Part shown: positions 44,479 to 55,708 of the stretch, piece after piece
Position numbering within the stretch: the stretch's first letter is position 1
How the letters are laid out: each line of letters begins with the position of its first letter
From: Riptortus pedestris
Lineage: Eukaryota; Arthropoda; Insecta; Hemiptera; Alydidae
Direction of reading: 5' to 3'
NCBI GenBank assembly: GCA_019009955.1
Contig: CM032229.1
Coordinates: 146,280,001-146,344,000 of the forward strand
DNA: 64,000 nt
Made by a program: the position numbers and the translations under genes
Notes under the pieces: generated by a model
Database searches by the model: none
Seen by the model: only the letters and a program-made list of their open reading frames with translations
What the model was told of the DNA's origin: nothing

Positions 44479-44659
44479 AATATTGACTTATTTAATGTAA
44501 TATTATCAAGTGTGAGGGTTTCTTGGCCACCAAAATAATGTTATTTTTGCTAATTTTATACTAGTAATAAATGTGGTTCAGTTTCTCTTAAAACTTCCTT
44601 TTATCAATGTTTATGATAGTTTATTAGTAAGAGTTTTATCACAGGCATTTCTAAAATCG
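44479..44659. other. No feature recognised
   Basis: Short AT-rich spacer, possibly the Merlin 3' untranslated part. Confidence 0.3.
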
Positions 44660-44806
44660 GGGGCTCAGGTAGGCCATGCGACTTAGAGTTGACCTTTATC
44701 TCAAATGGGAAAACATAGAATGGCGAGTTCGATTCTCGCTTGGGCAAAGGAAATTATTTAGTGACGAAATTCAACTCCCCAAAATCCCACCCTGGCTAGA
44801 AATGGG
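44660..44806 (+). repeat. Main SINE, 3'-truncated copy
   Basis: Has the tRNA-like half (GGGGCTCAGGTAGGCCATGC, GCGAGTTCGATTCTCGC) and the start of the body to CACCCTGGCTAGAAATGGGC, then breaks off. Confidence 0.85.
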
Positions 44807-45064
44807 CCTTTGTTCTTGGAGGCAGAAAAATTCCGAATTTGAGCGATATCCATGTTCTCTACACCGGGTTCTTATCTTTCTTCCTGTTTGGCCGATGTAA
44901 GACCCTTTGCATGTACTACACTATTTTGTAAACACCGGACCTGTCTTTTATATCGACAGGATCTTTGGCCCTGCATTCATGATAAAGAAAATACGTATAT
45001 AACAACATTTGTAGGAAATTATATTTTTATAAGTACATATAATTCTACTGTACGTGTTTATGTC

Positions 45065-45663
45065 ACAGAACTCCTAAACTGCTGGACCTATTTGAATGAA
45101 TTTTTTGTATGTGTCAGGGTGACGCTCTGGATGATTTAGATTCACGAATCAGCTTGGCAGATGGGGCAGTGAGGGTTGTATGGGAGGCCTAAAATTATAA
45201 ATAGCGATATTTCGTTTCCTATTGGTTTTTCGGCAAATATGCACAGAATAAAAGTTGTTTATTTTGTTATTTAGGGTAACTTTTGTTATATTCACTTTTG
45301 TCATATAACAAATTATAACCGAGATGTACACTAAAAAATTAAAGTGGGAGCCAACAATTTTATTGGGCACTAACGATTGAACCGAACTTAACAAAACTCT
45401 ATATGCAAATTAGCATTAACTCTTCCATCATTATAAGCTATATTAATTTTTTTAGGTTCGAACGGGAGTTGGAGTTATAAGGGAGGCCTGAATAAAATAA
45501 TCGTGATATTTCATTTTCTATTTGTTTTAAGGCAAACGTACACATAAAAAAATTTGTTTTTTGTGTTAACATAAAGTAGCTTTTGTTTTAAACATAATAT
45601 TATTAAATTTAATATCCTAATCGCTTGAAATATCATGCAGGACAACGTCTGTCGGGTCCGCTA
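45065..45663 (-). repeat. Family C repeat, minus orientation
   Basis: The inverted head CGTCTGTCGGGTCCGCTAGT ends at 45663. The middle shares CGTTTCCTATTGGTTTTTCG and the AACTTTTGTTATATTC block with family B. The distal part (AAACTGCTGGACCTATTTGA, GTGTCAGGGTGACGCTCTGG) is tail-like. Family C thus looks like a relative of B with a different head and tail. Confidence 0.6.
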
Positions 45664-45978
45664 GTTTTCTATAAGTTTGATTCTATGCAATTTTCAAATC
45701 TGACGTATAATGACGAAGATATATTGAATTTTCGGATTTCCCCTTTAATCCCCCTTTCCGATTCAAGCTTTCGACGAAATTGATCTTCTGATTTACATAA
45801 CAAGCTTATTTATTGAGTTTAGTAACGATAAGACCGCAGTAGCGATCACGGACAAATATATATTTAATTTTGAACGGACCCTATTTTCGATATCTCCAAG
45901 GTACGATCGATGGACATTTGAGGACATTTATCTGAAATCGCGTCGTGAGTATAACACTTAAGGGAAATCTGTAAAATC
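45664..45978 (+). repeat. Family A fragment, diverged
   Basis: Body (TTTGATTCTATGCAATTTTC), a shortened microsatellite position, the downstream block (TTTTGAACGGACCCTATTTT) and a decayed end (ACTTAAGGGAAATCTG). The head is absent. It abuts the family C head exactly. Confidence 0.65.
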
Positions 45979-46738
45979 TACCCAGAAAGGAAATTACGTA
46001 CATATGTATGTATATATGCTAGAGGTACATTCACAAAAGAAACACCAGCCGTATTTCGGCGTATGAAAGGAACGATAAAAACAGCAGAGGTAAAATTGGA
46101 GTCGGTTCCAGATAGATTTATGAAAGGCAGAGGGCATATTTCTCAACGAGTTCTATTTTCCAGTGCCTCATCCAACATCGTAAATACTTGCTAGCCTTCT
46201 TCTGCCTCTGCGCCATTCCAATATTAAAAGCATAGTCAAAAAAAACAAAAAAAAAAACTTATATTCCTATATATTTGTCAACTGCAAAAAATAATTCTTG
46301 ATTTCTTTCTGAGTAATTTCTGATTCTTGTCAATCAGTTTTAGGGGCTTTCACCTATTTTTTTTCCTTCAACATTGGACCTATTCAAATGCGATTTTAAA
46401 CTCATTGAAAACGAACAATTTATATTGATGTATCTTCTTTAGCATTTTGTATTTTAACGCGCTGATGTTGGAATCATTATCAATTGTTGTTTCTTAATTA
46501 TATTTCCTTTCACCATTGGCGTAAAAAAAATCCAAAAGTCTAGTTTTTAATTAATAAAAAGTTGGTTGATTAATTGTGCCAGATTTTTGATGGAACTCTG
46601 TGAGAGTGCCGCTTAGAAAAAAGAAAAAAAATAACTCAAGGAATCAAACTGTATCTTTAGGCGAAATATATTTCTTTGATTATTCATCCTTTTAAGTTTT
46701 CTTGATATTTATTTCTTGAACCATGACAAAGTAACCAT
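45979..46738. other. No feature recognised
   Basis: AT-rich DNA, no coding signal. Confidence 0.45.
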
Positions 46739-46848
46739 TTTTGAGGTGCTGGAACTTGAAGGAATTATTATTTCAGGTAAAAAAATAAAGGCCAGTGAAC
46801 AACTGTGAGGGAACGGGGCCTTTCTTTTCTTACCTGAGATGACAAAAT
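46739..46848. other. Penelope 5'-flank fragment followed by a 21-bp-arm hairpin
   Basis: GAGGTGCTGGA and GGAATTATTATTTCAGGTAA match the flank of the Penelope-like element at 25198-25245. Arms at 46773-46793 and 46817-46837 are inverted copies with two mismatches in 21 bases (TCAGGTAA...AAAGGCC against GGCCTTT...TTACCTGA), around a 23-base loop. Confidence 0.55.
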
Positions 46849-47445
46849 GAATTCAATCATTATAAATTGTAATAAGAGTTACCTTTTTTCTGGATATTCT
46901 TCCAGAAAATGTTTTTTTCTCTTTTCATATAGATTCATTACTGTCATTTTTTTAAAATATACATTTCTTTCCACCGTGCCTGTGGATATCCTTAAAAAAA
47001 AAATATAAAAAAAAAATAAGCTTTCTTTTATCAAGTGCGAATCATCAAGAGTTATGCGCTGTATTTGCTATTCTGATATTTATCCGTTTCAGTCAACACT
47101 AAAGTTCAAATTAGTTATTAACTAAAATCGAACGAGGAATTGGGGTGGGGGGGGATTTCCAAATGTCTCAGTTATTATGAGTTGGAACGTAAAATGTTAT
47201 TGTACTAATGTTGTTTACTTATTCTTACAATAATCGCATCTCGGGACTGTGGTGATATAAAGGCGAATCAGTTAAATTCCTATAATCAGTTTATTATATT
47301 TACATAAGTATGCTCATTTATGCAAATATTTTCAGTATTGTCTTACATTATAATTTTTTGAAAATGTTATATTTCAAGTAGTGTAATACGCGGTCTCTAT
47401 TCTGGCTACGGTCATGTAGTAATTATATTTGCCCACTTAGAATTT
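46849..47445. other. No feature recognised
   Basis: AT-rich DNA with A and G runs; nothing coding. Confidence 0.45.
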
Positions 47446-47569
47446 TTTAGCAGATTTCCTTAAGGGAAATCAGCTAATGAGGTCGTACTCATAACGGAAT
47501 TTTCAAACTTTTTCTTCAAATGTCCATCGATCCTACCTAGTAGATGACGAAAATGACGTCCGTTCAAAA

Positions 47570-47668
<99 letters not shown>

Positions 47669-48073
47669 TGTTACCACTCTAGCGGTCGCAATTTTTGTTT
47701 CATCGTTACCAAACTCGATATTTAGTCGTTTTATGTAAAAAGAAAGATCAAGTTCGCTAACAGCTGAAATCGGACCAGTGGGAGACCTTTTCGAAATATC
47801 TCCGTTACTCCGGATCGAAAAATTGTACAGAATCAATCTTATTGCAAATTAAATTTACTATAAGTATCGTTATATACATTTATTCTCTATCTTGAATATT
47901 AACCAAGATATTTGCATTTTTATTATATCTGGGCAGCTAACGGACAGGAGTGACCTTTCCGCCAAAAGCTAGTTCGGCCGTTTCCTTGACTGCTGGGCTC
48001 TCGTGAAATTTCTCTATTGTAAAACTTCACGTGGGAAATCTTCTTAGCTTACACAGCCCCTGCGTGACGGACT
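47446..48073 (-). repeat. Family A copy, complete ends, longest TA tract
   Basis: Terminal AGCAGATTTCCTTAAGGGAA at 47450 and the inverted head CAGCCCCTGCGTGACGGACT at about 48054-48073. The TA tract is about 46 units (47573-47665). The GC-richer head part (GGACAGGAGTGACCTTTCCG) is present. Confidence 0.82.
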
Positions 48074-48239
48074 TTCTCCTTTATTATCTACATTCAGGTA
48101 ACACGTTTATTTATTTTTATATACTCCCATATTTCAATTGCTCTTTGTAATCTACCTGATGGTTATACGTGCTTATTCTCTCGTTCGTTATTCCCCATTT
48201 TATTATTGTCACTTCCCACGAATTATCCTCCGCTCACAG

Positions 48240-48240
<1 letters not shown>

Positions 48241-48277
<37 letters not shown>
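48241..48277. repeat. (CA)n microsatellite
   Basis: Eighteen CA units. Confidence 0.97.
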
Positions 48278-48280
<3 letters not shown>

Positions 48281-48845
48281 GTATATAGATGGCAAGAGAA
48301 AATCACTATGTTTTCTGATAATAGGAATCCGGGAAAAATGAGGTTGTATGTTAATCATCTATTTTGAAATTTAATACACTTCTACTTTTGGGTATCAAGC
48401 TGATTAAGGGTTGCCCTTGTTTGGTCAGCACATGAGACTGATGAGATTTTAAGCCCCAGGTAGATAACCAATATGTCAGTGAGGTGACGTTATCCGGCCG
48501 AGATGAGACCGCGTTTAATCAATGTCTGGGCTCGTGTGGCACATTCCTTCATCCGTCACTATCAGGCCACCGTAATCACCAAACACACTAAAACCACGCC
48601 TGTAAAGTCTATTACAAGGCGCTGGTTTTGCCAAAGAGCCACTTCATCGGCCTCTCAATTTATATTAATGATCCCGGGGCGGAAACATGCAAAGGGGCGA
48701 TCCACAGATTGAAACTGACTGATTAGTAATACGTTAACTATTAAATGAAGTTTGTGAGTGCAGCAAAAATCGTTCTGATGCCTTCTGTAAAAGCATTTCC
48801 GTCTCAAAAAAGATAATTAAGTACTTTCAATCTGGTAGGAATAAA
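48278..48845. other. No feature recognised
   Basis: A slightly GC-richer patch at 48480-48720 holds a 69-codon frame (48503-48712) without a recognisable motif. It could be another stray coding fragment. Confidence 0.3.
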
Positions 48846-49512
48846 AAGTCCGTCACGCAGGGGCTGCGTAAACTAAGCAGATTTCCCACGTGAAGTTTTA
48901 CAATAGAGAAATTTCACGAGAGCCCAGCAGTCAAGGAAACGGCCGAGCTAGCTTTTAGCGGGAAGGTCACTCCCGTCCGTTAGCTGCCCTAGTATGCCTA
49001 TTAATAACAGTAGTAGTAACGAGTCTCTAAACCAATTTCATTAGAGCCGAACAGTTAAGGAAACGGCCGAGCTAGTTCTTGGCGGAAAGTCCCGAACATA
49101 GCCGACTCTTGCCGACCACACACACAATTTAAATGCAAAAATCTCGTTTAATATTCAAGATAGAGAATACATGTGTAGAACAATATTTATATTAAATTTA
49201 ATTTTCAATAAGATTGGTTCTATACAATTTTTCGATCCGACACATAATAAAGGAGATATTTTGAATTTTCAAAAATCCTCTTCTCTAAATCCCCCCTCTC
49301 CCACTAGTCCGATTTCAGCCACTAACGAACTTGATCTTTCTTTTTCCATAAAACGATTAAAGTTCGAGTTTGGTAACGATCAAACAAAAATTGCGACCGC
49401 TAGAGTGTTATCAGACAAATATATATAATTTAGAACGGATCTCATTTTCGTTATTCCCTGGGTAGGATCGATGGACATTTGAAAATCGCATCATGAGGGA
49501 AATCTGCTAAAA
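48846..49512 (+). repeat. Family A copy with intact head and shortened TA tract
   Basis: A perfect head (GTCCGTCACGCAGGGGCTGC, GCAGATTTCCCACGTGAAG) and the GC-richer part, with GAGCCCAGCAGTCAAGGAAA at 48921-48940 and GAGCCGAACAGTTAAGGAAA near 49050. This part is therefore duplicated. The end lacks the left arm of the palindrome (CATGAGGGAAATCTGCTAAA). Confidence 0.8.
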
Positions 49513-49622
49513 AAGGTTTTCAGATTCATTTAAAGGGCATGATATAGTTTGGCTTTGGTTCACGCGGAGAATACGAAATTATTACCTTTTTAACCAATAG
49601 AACCGAATTAATAACCTATTGA

Positions 49623-49855
49623 GGGGCTCAGGTTAGCCATGCGAGTTAAAGCGTTGACCTTTATCTCACATGGCAAACCTAGAGTGGCGAGTTCGATTCT
49701 CGCCTGGGCAAAGGAAATTATTTAGTGACGAAATTCATTAAATAACATCCTAAAATCCCACCCTGGCTAGAAAAGGGTGGTAACCTGTAGGATAACCCGT
49801 CCCAATTAGCCTGAGTTGCAAAAAGTGGACGTTAATAAAGAATAATAATAAAAAT
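49623..49855 (+). repeat. Main tRNA-derived SINE, full-length reference copy
   Basis: About 233 bp. The tRNA-like head GGGGCTCAGGTTAGCCATGC has an A-box-like TTAGCCATGCGAGTT. The middle TTGACCTTTATCTCACATGG with CCTAGAGTGGC suggests a class II tRNA (Ser or Leu) with a long variable arm. The B-box is GCGAGTTCGATTCTCGCC. The body holds a TTTAGTGACGAAATTCATTA block, the hairpin CCACCCTGGCTA/AAGGGTGG and GATAACCCGTCCCAATTAGC. The tail is a TAATAA repeat. Transcription would be by RNA polymerase III from the internal boxes. Confidence 0.92.
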
Positions 49856-51175
49856 AATAACCTATTGAAGAAGGTAATGTTTGGTATTTTAATTCACACG
49901 ATTAATGAAAAGAGTAAAAAAAAATTTTAAAATTAATAATAAGTCGAAAAGATTTATTATTAATTTTAATCGAGATTTATAATCGAGAACTCCTCAATTA
50001 GATTGAGATATTTTAAGGTATATAAATTTATATAGAGAATGAATTTTGTCCTATGCCTTTCTACTATTTGTAACCATGAGCGTTTACTTGAAATAACCTT
50101 AATAAATTTCCATGGGAAACCAGTTTTATTTCAACCCCCAACCACGGATACCTATTGGCTAATTACTTTTAAATGCCCCTCATAAAAGATAATGGGTGCA
50201 CAGAATTTTATCATATTATTTCTTTGAATGGTAAAACACGTCATTTTATTTTATTATGAACGAAATTAAATTCGTTAATATTTGTTCAATAGTCATGCTT
50301 TACGCGTGAAACAATGAATGTCACTGTCATTTCACAAAAATAAGAGATTGCCACATCTTTATATTTCGACGGGAAACCATTATTAATTCAATTCATCCAA
50401 TAGTCACTTTTTACTTCAAGGGTATTACAACCAAGCTTATGGCTGTTCAGTTCATCATATATGTCACAGGACATTTCTGTCAATTGATTAAAATAACGTG
50501 ATGCCTTGTACATAAGTTAATCCAATCTATATATCTACAGGGCAATACATTTCTATTTTAAGTCGTCAACGACGAGTAAAACGGCTAGTTATACAAACAT
50601 CTACTTATGAATCTAATAAGAACGTACTTTAAAAACCGTTTTTAAAAGCAAGCACAGAAAGTACAGTACAGCCTCTCCGTCATTCTAATCCAGCCGACCT
50701 TTTTTACCAATCAGTATTTATTTTTCAATAACTATGTATTATTCAAACATGAGTTAGTCGTCGTTCATGATGAGCTGACTGTGAGTATTTCTGATTGACT
50801 AAAACGTTCTACTGCTGATGCGAGGCAAGTAATCTCTGGACTCCCCTAGTCTACATCAGAAAAGGTCAGCACTCAATAAGGGCATCAGTATTCATCGCAT
50901 GCAATATCCTCAAATCAATATTAATCAATTTCTCATCTTCATAAACAAAATTATAAAAATTAGCATTCCTCCTCTCCTAATTATAAAATCACATAACCCT
51001 ATTTTTTTCCTAGAAATTTATTTTTTGGCATATCAAGTAGTGGGTTGTTTCCTCGGGTATATATAATACTGCTGCCAAGCCGTAGTATCCATCACTCCTG
51101 GCTGATCGTTAAATTCACGTGGGAAGTCTTTCGGTGCAATGGCATCATCCTCTAACCTGTCTTTAATTGTACTGT
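49856..51175. other. No feature recognised
   Basis: AT-rich DNA without a gene. About 50360-50400 faintly resembles 25820-25860 (ATATTTCGACGGGAAACC). Confidence 0.45.
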
Positions 51176-51179
51176 ATTA

Positions 51180-51896
51180 CCCGTCCCTTTCGATGTAAGA
51201 GATTAGGTGTCCCTATCGATGTAAGGGTTTAGCTGTTTCTATCGATGTAAGGGATCAGCCGTCCCTATCGATGTAAGGGTTTAGCTGTCTCTATCGATGA
51301 TAGGGTTTAGCTGTCTCTATCGATATAAGAGATTAGGTGCCCCTATAGATGTAAGGGTTTAGCCATCTCTATCGATATAAGGGATTAGCTGTCCCTATCG
51401 ATGTAAGGGTTTAGCTGTCTCTATCGACATAAGGGATTAGCTGTCCCTATCGATGTTAGGGTTTAGCTGTCTCTATCGATATAAGCGATTATCTGCCCCT
51501 ATCGATGTAAGGGATTAGTCGTCCCTATCGATGTAAGGGTTTAGCTGTCTCTATCGATATAAGCGATTATCTGCCCCTATCGATGTAAGGGATTAGTCGT
51601 CCCTATCGATGTAAGGGTTTAGCTGTCTCTATCGATATAAGGGATTAGCAGGCCCTATCGATTTAAGGGATTAGCTGTCCCTATCGATGTAAGGTATTAG
51701 CCGTACCTATCTATGTAAGGGATCAGCCGTCCCTATCGATGTAAGGGTTTAGCTGTCTCTATCGATATAAGGGATTAGCAGGCCCTATCGATTTAAGGGA
51801 TTAGCTGTCCCTATCGATGTAAGGTATTAGCCGTACCTATCTATGTAAGGGATCAGCTGTCTCTATCGATATAAGGGATTAGCTGTCACTATCGAA
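51180..51896. repeat. 26-bp minisatellite, about 27 units, with 78-bp and 130-bp sub-periods
   Basis: The core CCCTATCGATGTAAGGGATT repeats every 26 bp (CGATGTAAG at 51191, 51217 and 51243). A three-unit block recurs 78 bp apart (AGCGATTATC at 51484 and 51562) and a five-unit block recurs 130 bp apart (GGCCCTATCG at 51651 and 51781). Each unit contains ATCGAT and the short dyad CCCTATCGAT...AGGG. No reading frame is kept. Confidence 0.97.
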
Positions 51897-52329
51897 CTGC
51901 AAAAACGTGTTATTTTCGTGATAAATAAGGACAGAAGCTAGCTGCCTCAGAGAGCTTAGAACTGACCTCGATAAGAAAGCTAATGTTCTTCGTAAGTCCT
52001 TGAGAATATCTCGAGCAAAAATGAGCACTTACAAAAAGATGTTTGCCTCCTTTCTCTTAATACGGACGTAGCAAGTTTACTTTCTCAATCAAGTGGAAAT
52101 TTATTCATACGAATTTTAGTACAAGATTAAGTTCGGGAGTTGCAGTTGGTTATATTTCATTTCCTAATATTATTATTATTTTATTTTATTAAGAATAATA
52201 CAGTCTGCATTCAAATGCATTTGGTAATGTAAATGTACAATACATTCGTCCTCCATCAGTCTCGACAGAAGCTACACCCCTTCACTACATATGTGTGTGT
52301 TTGTATGTGTATGGTATACTGATATATAA
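51897..52329. other. No feature recognised
   Basis: Flank of the minisatellite; no coding signal. Confidence 0.45.
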
Positions 52330-52425
52330 TTTAGTATGGGCCTCATTTTCGTCATCTCCTAGGTAGAATCGATGAACATTTGAGGCAATGTTTAAAAAAT
52401 TGCTTCAATAGTACATCAATAGCTG
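52330..52425 (+). repeat. Family A downstream-block fragment
   Basis: GGCCTCATTTTCGTCATCTC, TAGAATCGATGAACATTTGA and CATCAATAGCTGATTCCC, diverged. Confidence 0.7.
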
Positions 52426-52507
52426 ATTCCCTTTTGGGGCTTATAAAATGTTGAATAAGTGTGAACAATTCGGCAACCAAAACGACGAAGTCCCTTGCAT
52501 TTTTAAC

Positions 52508-53110
52508 AGAATTCCCTAAATAGAAATCATCTATTGAGGTCGTACTCGTGACGAGATTTTATATAAATTTCTTCAAATGTCCAGCGATCCAACCCTGGAG
52601 ATAACGAAAATGAGTTCCGATGAAAATTGTATATGCATACATATATGAACATTTGTCTATTTACGCTGTTATCAAACTCGATATTTAATCGTTTTATGTA
52701 AAAAGAAACATCATGTCCGTTAATGGCTGAAATCGGACCACTGGGAGGGGAGGGGGTTTAGAGCCGATTGAAAACTCGAATCGAAAAATTGAATGGAACC
52801 ACACTTTTACAATTAAAATGTCCTGTAAATATTGTTATATACATTTATGCTCTATCTTGAATATTAACCGAGATATTTGCATTTTTCAGTTTTCAGCTTT
52901 CAGCAAACCCCCACTTCTACTCATGTTACATAAACAATACTCTCATATATAATAAACCACATTATTCGAAGCTTAGATACTAAATCAAGAGACCTTTACT
53001 ATACGAGATATATGCAAATATATTCTAGCGACCCCCCATCCCACTTCTTATGTTCTTGGACTATTAAAATTTGACTGATTGAGATACAAATTATTCTGAT
53101 TCATTATAAA
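52508..53110 (-). repeat. Family A copy without head, minus orientation
   Basis: Starts at a weathered end (ATCATCTATTGAGGTCGTAC), with body blocks and the longer 5' half (CATTATTCGAAGCTTAGATA). No TA tract is left, only ATGCATACATATATG. Confidence 0.72.
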
Positions 53111-53345
53111 TTACATAATAGATGGCCGCTGCTTCTTCTTCAAAGGTGGATTGTAGTTAATCCGTTATCAGCCCGACCGCAGTACACACAACAGCTGAGA
53201 GGAGGTACCCGGTGTGCTCCCGACTACCCGCTTTTACCCTACTCTCCCCAACTATTTAAAGGATAAATTGGGTAACTTTTGAGGTTATTTTTCATAATTG
53301 TTTTGAAAAGTTCATACAATTCTTTCTGTAGGATTCTTATAAAAA

Positions 53346-53566
53346 GGGGCTCAGGTTAGTCATGTGAGTTAAAGCGTTGACCTTAATCTCACATGGTAAA
53401 CCTAGAGTGGCGAGTTCGAATCCTGTCTGGAAAAAGGAATTTATTTAGTGACGGAATTCATTAAATAAAATCCTGAGTGCCAACCTGGCTATAAAAGGGC
53501 GGTAATCTGCAGACAACCCACCCCAATTAGCCTAAGTTGCAAAATGTAATAAATAAATAAATAATT
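53346..53566 (+). repeat. Main SINE, full-length copy
   Basis: Both halves are present; the B-box region reads GCGAGTTCGAATCCTGTC and the tail is (AATA)n. The body hairpin has drifted (CCAACCTGGCTATAAAAGGG). Confidence 0.88.
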
Positions 53567-54355
53567 TTTATGAAACAATGACTATATTTTAGCAGATTTC
53601 AATGGAAAGATAGATTTTAAAGATGGAATCTTTTTCATTTTTACTTCTAGCTTTCAAAAACATCTTACTCCGGCCTTCCAATTACTCCGATAGGTCGGTT
53701 CGGATCAATTTTTTCAAAATCATGTCCTCAGTACAACCTTTATAGTTGATTTCCCTTACCATATTTCTAGTTTTTGGGTATTTGACAAATTCTTAGGGTT
53801 CTTAAAAATTTCATTAATGATTTATAGTCAAATGTTCTACATTTTTGTATAATACCCCTAACCACCCCTAAGCTTGGACCCAAATTTATAACTTATACAA
53901 TTAATATAATTTGAGAATACTTAAAGTAACATGAAGTATGTAAATAATATTTTCCATCGTCGTTTTCCGTCACTTCTTTTATAATTCAACTTTTTATTTT
54001 CTATTCCGATAGGAATGTACATGAAAAAAAGGCAAAATATGTACTTAAAAAAATATAACGAAGAGAAGTTCTCTTGAAAAAGTAATTCAAGATCCGTATT
54101 AAAGACAAGCCTGGGATTAATGGATAAAGTTTGTGCTTAAAGAATTCTGTCTTTCGCGGAATGATATACTATTTACTGAAACTCGTAAACGATTCAATTT
54201 ATAAAAAGACCTACAGGGAGGCTTAACGACTTCAAGCATTATCAGCCTTTAATTCAAGCTTTTCATAGAGGCATGTTCATTATCTGTGTTTTATTTCTCC
54301 ATTTAATGCATATAAAAAATGAATACAAGTGATCAAACATTTAGAAATTACTACT
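53567..54355. other. No feature recognised
   Basis: AT-rich DNA; a scrap of family A end may lie at about 53590-53760. Confidence 0.4.
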
Positions 54356-54580
54356 GGGGCTCAGGTAAGCCATGTGAATTAAAGCGTTGACCTTAACTCA
54401 CATCGTAACCTAGAGTGGCGAGTTCGATTCCTGCCTGGGCAGAGGAATTTATTTAGTGACGGAATTCATTAAATAAAATCCTTAGTCCCACCCTGGCTAG
54501 AAAAGGGTGGTAACCTGTAGATAACCCGTTCCAATTAGCCTCAGTTGCAAAAAGTGGACGTTAATAAATAATTTAATTTT
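54356..54580 (+). repeat. Main SINE, full-length copy
   Basis: GGGGCTCAGGTAAGCCATGT to the (AATA)n tail; the B-box GCGAGTTCGATTCCTGCC and body hairpin are conserved. Confidence 0.9.
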
Positions 54581-55485
54581 AGTAATTACTATGAGCCTGG
54601 AAGAGAAACCAAACTTTGCTCATTTATATTAGAGACATACATACAATAATTTTGAGACCTAATTTCTTCAGATTATATACACCTGACAGCCCCTCGGGGT
54701 TACTAACGGTCATGACTCTCTTAGATCCCGTCTACGAGGCAGGCTGTTAGCGTCAACTGGCCACAGACTCTCCGGTTACAATGATCCCCGTCAGTCTACT
54801 GGAGACAACTCATTCCAGGTCTTCCTTGGTTAACGGGGGTTGAATATCGAGTTGATCACTCACTACTTAAAGTATCTGATTATGAATCCCTCGAGTCTCG
54901 TCGGGGGTGGCTAAGGATCTTAAAGGTCTATAATGAACACCAAAGAAGTGTTCAAGGAAAATATATTTTGTTACATATATTTTCCTTTTTAATGCACGGT
55001 GTGAATAATAACTTCGAAATTAAAAGGTGCACTATATTGCAAAATAATAATGAAAATAAACAATACTTCTTGTAATAAATAATAAGAAAATCCAAAGAAA
55101 AGTCCGATTAACTCTCTCCGCTAACACGTGCACACAAACTGCCGAGAACACACTAAAAGGGAGTCTAATGTCTGGTTACCACCAGTGTATCCAGGTACGT
55201 AGGTTTATGCTAATTAATTTTAATTAATAATTCTTTTATTTTTTTGGGGAAACACTACAACCGTTAGCGAAGGTTGCACCTGTGACAATTAACTGCTGCT
55301 ACACCTTATTTTCACAAAAACTGGAGAATGTCCAATTTTGAAAGGTCGGAAATAATTCATAATCACTAATTTGCAATCTTTCAAAATTGGATATCCTCTA
55401 TTTTTTTAAGAAAATAAAGAAATTATATATTTTGTTACTTGACAACTTCATGTCCCTTAATTAAATTTAATTCACTAACTCTCGT
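54581..55485. other. Unassigned block with two hairpins
   Basis: A GC-richer island (about 54690-54910) has no frame I recognise. A near-perfect hairpin lies at 54954-54987 (arms AAGGAAAATATAT/ATATATTTTCCTT, 8-base loop). A second, larger inverted repeat lies at 55306-55418 (core CCAATTTTGAAAG). Confidence 0.4.
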
Positions 55486-55708
55486 GGGGCTCAGGTTAGC
55501 CAGTGAGTTAAAGCGTTGCCTTTAATCTCACATGGTAAAACTAGAGTGGCGAGTTCGATTCCCGCCTGGACAATGGAATTTATTTAGTGACGGAATTCAT
55601 TAAATAAAATTTTGAGTGACGCCCTGGCTAGAAAAGAGTGGTAACCTGTAGATACCCCGTCCCAATTAGCCTTAGTTGTAAAAAGTGGGCGTTAATAAAT
55701 AATTTTTT
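55486..55708 (+). repeat. Main SINE, full-length copy next to the foldback element
   Basis: GGGGCTCAGGTTAGCCAGTG with a small deletion before the A-box, B-box GCGAGTTCGATTCCCGCC, body and (AATA)n tail, which runs straight into the foldback end. Confidence 0.9.

Noticed and set aside
47544..47836. Frames rich in Tyr-Ile repeats over TA tracts (also near 20265, 32958 and 34186)
   Set aside because: Translation of (TA)n microsatellites, not protein.
49623..49710. Functional tRNA gene
   Set aside because: tRNA-like head continues into a shared non-tRNA body and recurs many times; acceptor pairing is poor. It is a SINE.
51180..51896. CRISPR-like short repeat array of 26 bp
   Set aside because: Contiguous 26-bp units without unique spacers; minisatellite.
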